This document shows, one piece after another, positions 62,611 through 64,000 of a stretch of DNA of 64,000 bases; positions within the stretch are counted from its first letter, which is position 1, and each line of letters opens with the position of its first letter. The notes under the pieces are model-generated. The model did not search any database and was not told where the DNA came from. It was given only the letters and a program-made list of their open reading frames with translations. The position numbers were made by a program, and so were the translations under genes. The stretch lies in contig NC_071334.1 of NCBI RefSeq assembly GCF_027744825.2, positions 43,563,437 through 43,627,436 of the forward strand, written 5' to 3'. The DNA is from Synchiropus splendidus. Lineage: Eukaryota; Chordata; Actinopteri; Syngnathiformes; Callionymidae.

Positions 62611-64000
62611 ACTCGTTATGGCGGTATGCAGTAGCACAGCAGCCCTCTGTAGTTTGCCACACTCGGATGCTGGGAAGAGTAGAACTGTGAGAGGTGGCTG
62701 CAGCGGTGGACGAGCGCTGCCTGTGAATATTGTGCTTGTCATTGTTGCCGCTGACGCTGTAAATGGATTCCCTGACTCACCTGTTTGTATCTCTGTAAGC
62801 CAATTAAGCTGCAGAGATTTCCTGACGCTTATAGCTTCAAATGTGCACATTGCTTGGCAAACAGGATGGTATTAAACACGTGGGGTTATATAGAGAAGGA
62901 ATCAACCTTGTTAGACGTTGTTTTCTTATAATCTTTTTAAGTCACACACACAATTTATCTTGATCCATATGTGCCTTTAATGTAAATGTAACCACTTCAA
63001 TGTATGATACTGGAGAAAAGAAAGCACAATGAAAAGCAAAGGTTTAGTAGGCTAAATGCAGACTTTTTTTTACTTTCTCAGTCATTTTTGTTTTACAGTT
63101 CATTTAGCATTAACAATTGTGGTTTTCTGAACCAAACAGTGGAGTGTCCCAAACAGGAGGGAACTTCTGAGTGTACAGGTGTGAGTGTAGTCAAGCCACC
63201 GTCTTTTCTTTGGCGACGTATTGGTGATTTATTCAGGGTAACTCCTGTTGCTCAACTGATGAGGCTGTGACGGGCCAAGGCACACATGACTCAGGAGTTC
63301 AGGGATCAATGAATAACATGGAGATTCACATGCACATCATGGAGAAACTTGGGTGGCTTTCACCTTGGTCTTCCGGGGCGTGAGTGGTTGTATTTCATGG
63401 AGCACTGCCACATGACATTATTGCACGTTATTGCACGACCTAGAAAATGTGGCCAATAACTCGACTAAGTTTGTACGTAGCTCCATTATTACGCAGCGGA
63501 AGTAAACTCCGAGACTCATGACCTTACATTCAATTGAGAAGTGATGTGATCTGATCTCTGACTCTTCAGTTAAACTAGTTGCTCGGTCAGCAGGGTCGCT
63601 GTGTACAGAGAACAGTTTAGAACAGCTCCTCCCTACCTGCCAGCTTTGCCTCTTCTTCCACTGACAGTAGAACCAGAAGGACTGAAAGACACCTTGTCAC
63701 AGAGACTTTCCCCCACTACATGTAAAACTTGGCGGCTTAATCGAGCTTTAATGGAGTCGGGCTACTCTCTGCATGCAACTGTACTCATTGTGTCGGACTT
63801 GTGAACTACTGTGTTCCTCCAAAAAAAAAAAAAATGAATAAAGAACAGAAAAGAAAATTGGGAGACATTGACATCATTTAAATCGAAATGCTAAAATCCT
63901 AATCCTGTTTTTCTGTTAACTAACTTCATTAATTACAATCTTCATTTTTGCTCAGTTATTCGCTATAGTCAGTGTATAGTTAGAGCTATGGGTCAGGAGA
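62535..64000. other. No further exon recognised
   Basis: If the 62492 exon is real this is its first intron. An A14 run followed by GAATAAAG lies near 63822. Otherwise nothing can be supported. Confidence 0.4.

Overview
The window looks like vertebrate, most likely teleost fish, nuclear DNA. It is AT-leaning and gene-poor, full of microsatellites and decayed hAT and LINE remnants. Its one clear protein gene is split by GT-AG introns. There are no bacterial-style operons, rRNA or tRNA genes, or CRISPR arrays.

The gene is on the minus strand and belongs to the INSYN2 (FAM196) family of inhibitory-synapse proteins. It is best matched to insyn2b (FAM196B). Three coding exons join in frame: a giant first coding exon (46516-49439), a 75-nt exon (44550-44624) and a terminal exon (13017-13206). 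Both junctions are phase 2, and the predicted protein is 1062 residues. The largest open frame over exon 1 runs up to 49463, but it opens on a TTG codon just past a likely splice acceptor. The first ATG, in good context, is at 49439. The predicted protein is about twice the length of its mammalian relatives, because of a Ser/Thr/Pro-rich middle that carries many x-Gln-Thr motifs. Intron 1 is 1.9 kb and intron 2 is about 31.3 kb.

Layout: 1-12.7 kb is downstream DNA with repeat fragments, including a LINE tail nested in another repeat near 4.0-4.8 kb. 12.7-13.0 kb is the likely 3' UTR. 13.2-44.5 kb is intron 2, which holds most of the mobile DNA: two hAT elements with intact 8-bp target duplications, LINE pieces, fold-back elements and several other repeats. 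44.6-46.5 kb is intron 1 and 46.5-49.4 kb is coding exon 1. 49.5-62.3 kb is upstream DNA with a pyrimidine-rich block followed by a purine-rich block near 55-56 kb. Near 62.3-62.6 kb is a CpG-rich patch with a possible short first exon of an unidentified plus-strand gene.

In mammals INSYN2A and INSYN2B lie antisense inside DOCK1 and DOCK2. I found no DOCK exon here, so the window may lie inside one large host intron or the nesting may have been lost. Apart from the gene, most claims concern repeats recognised by internal comparison. I saw no convincing new multi-gene system. The most interesting lead is the x-Gln-Thr motif array in the enlarged Insyn2b protein.
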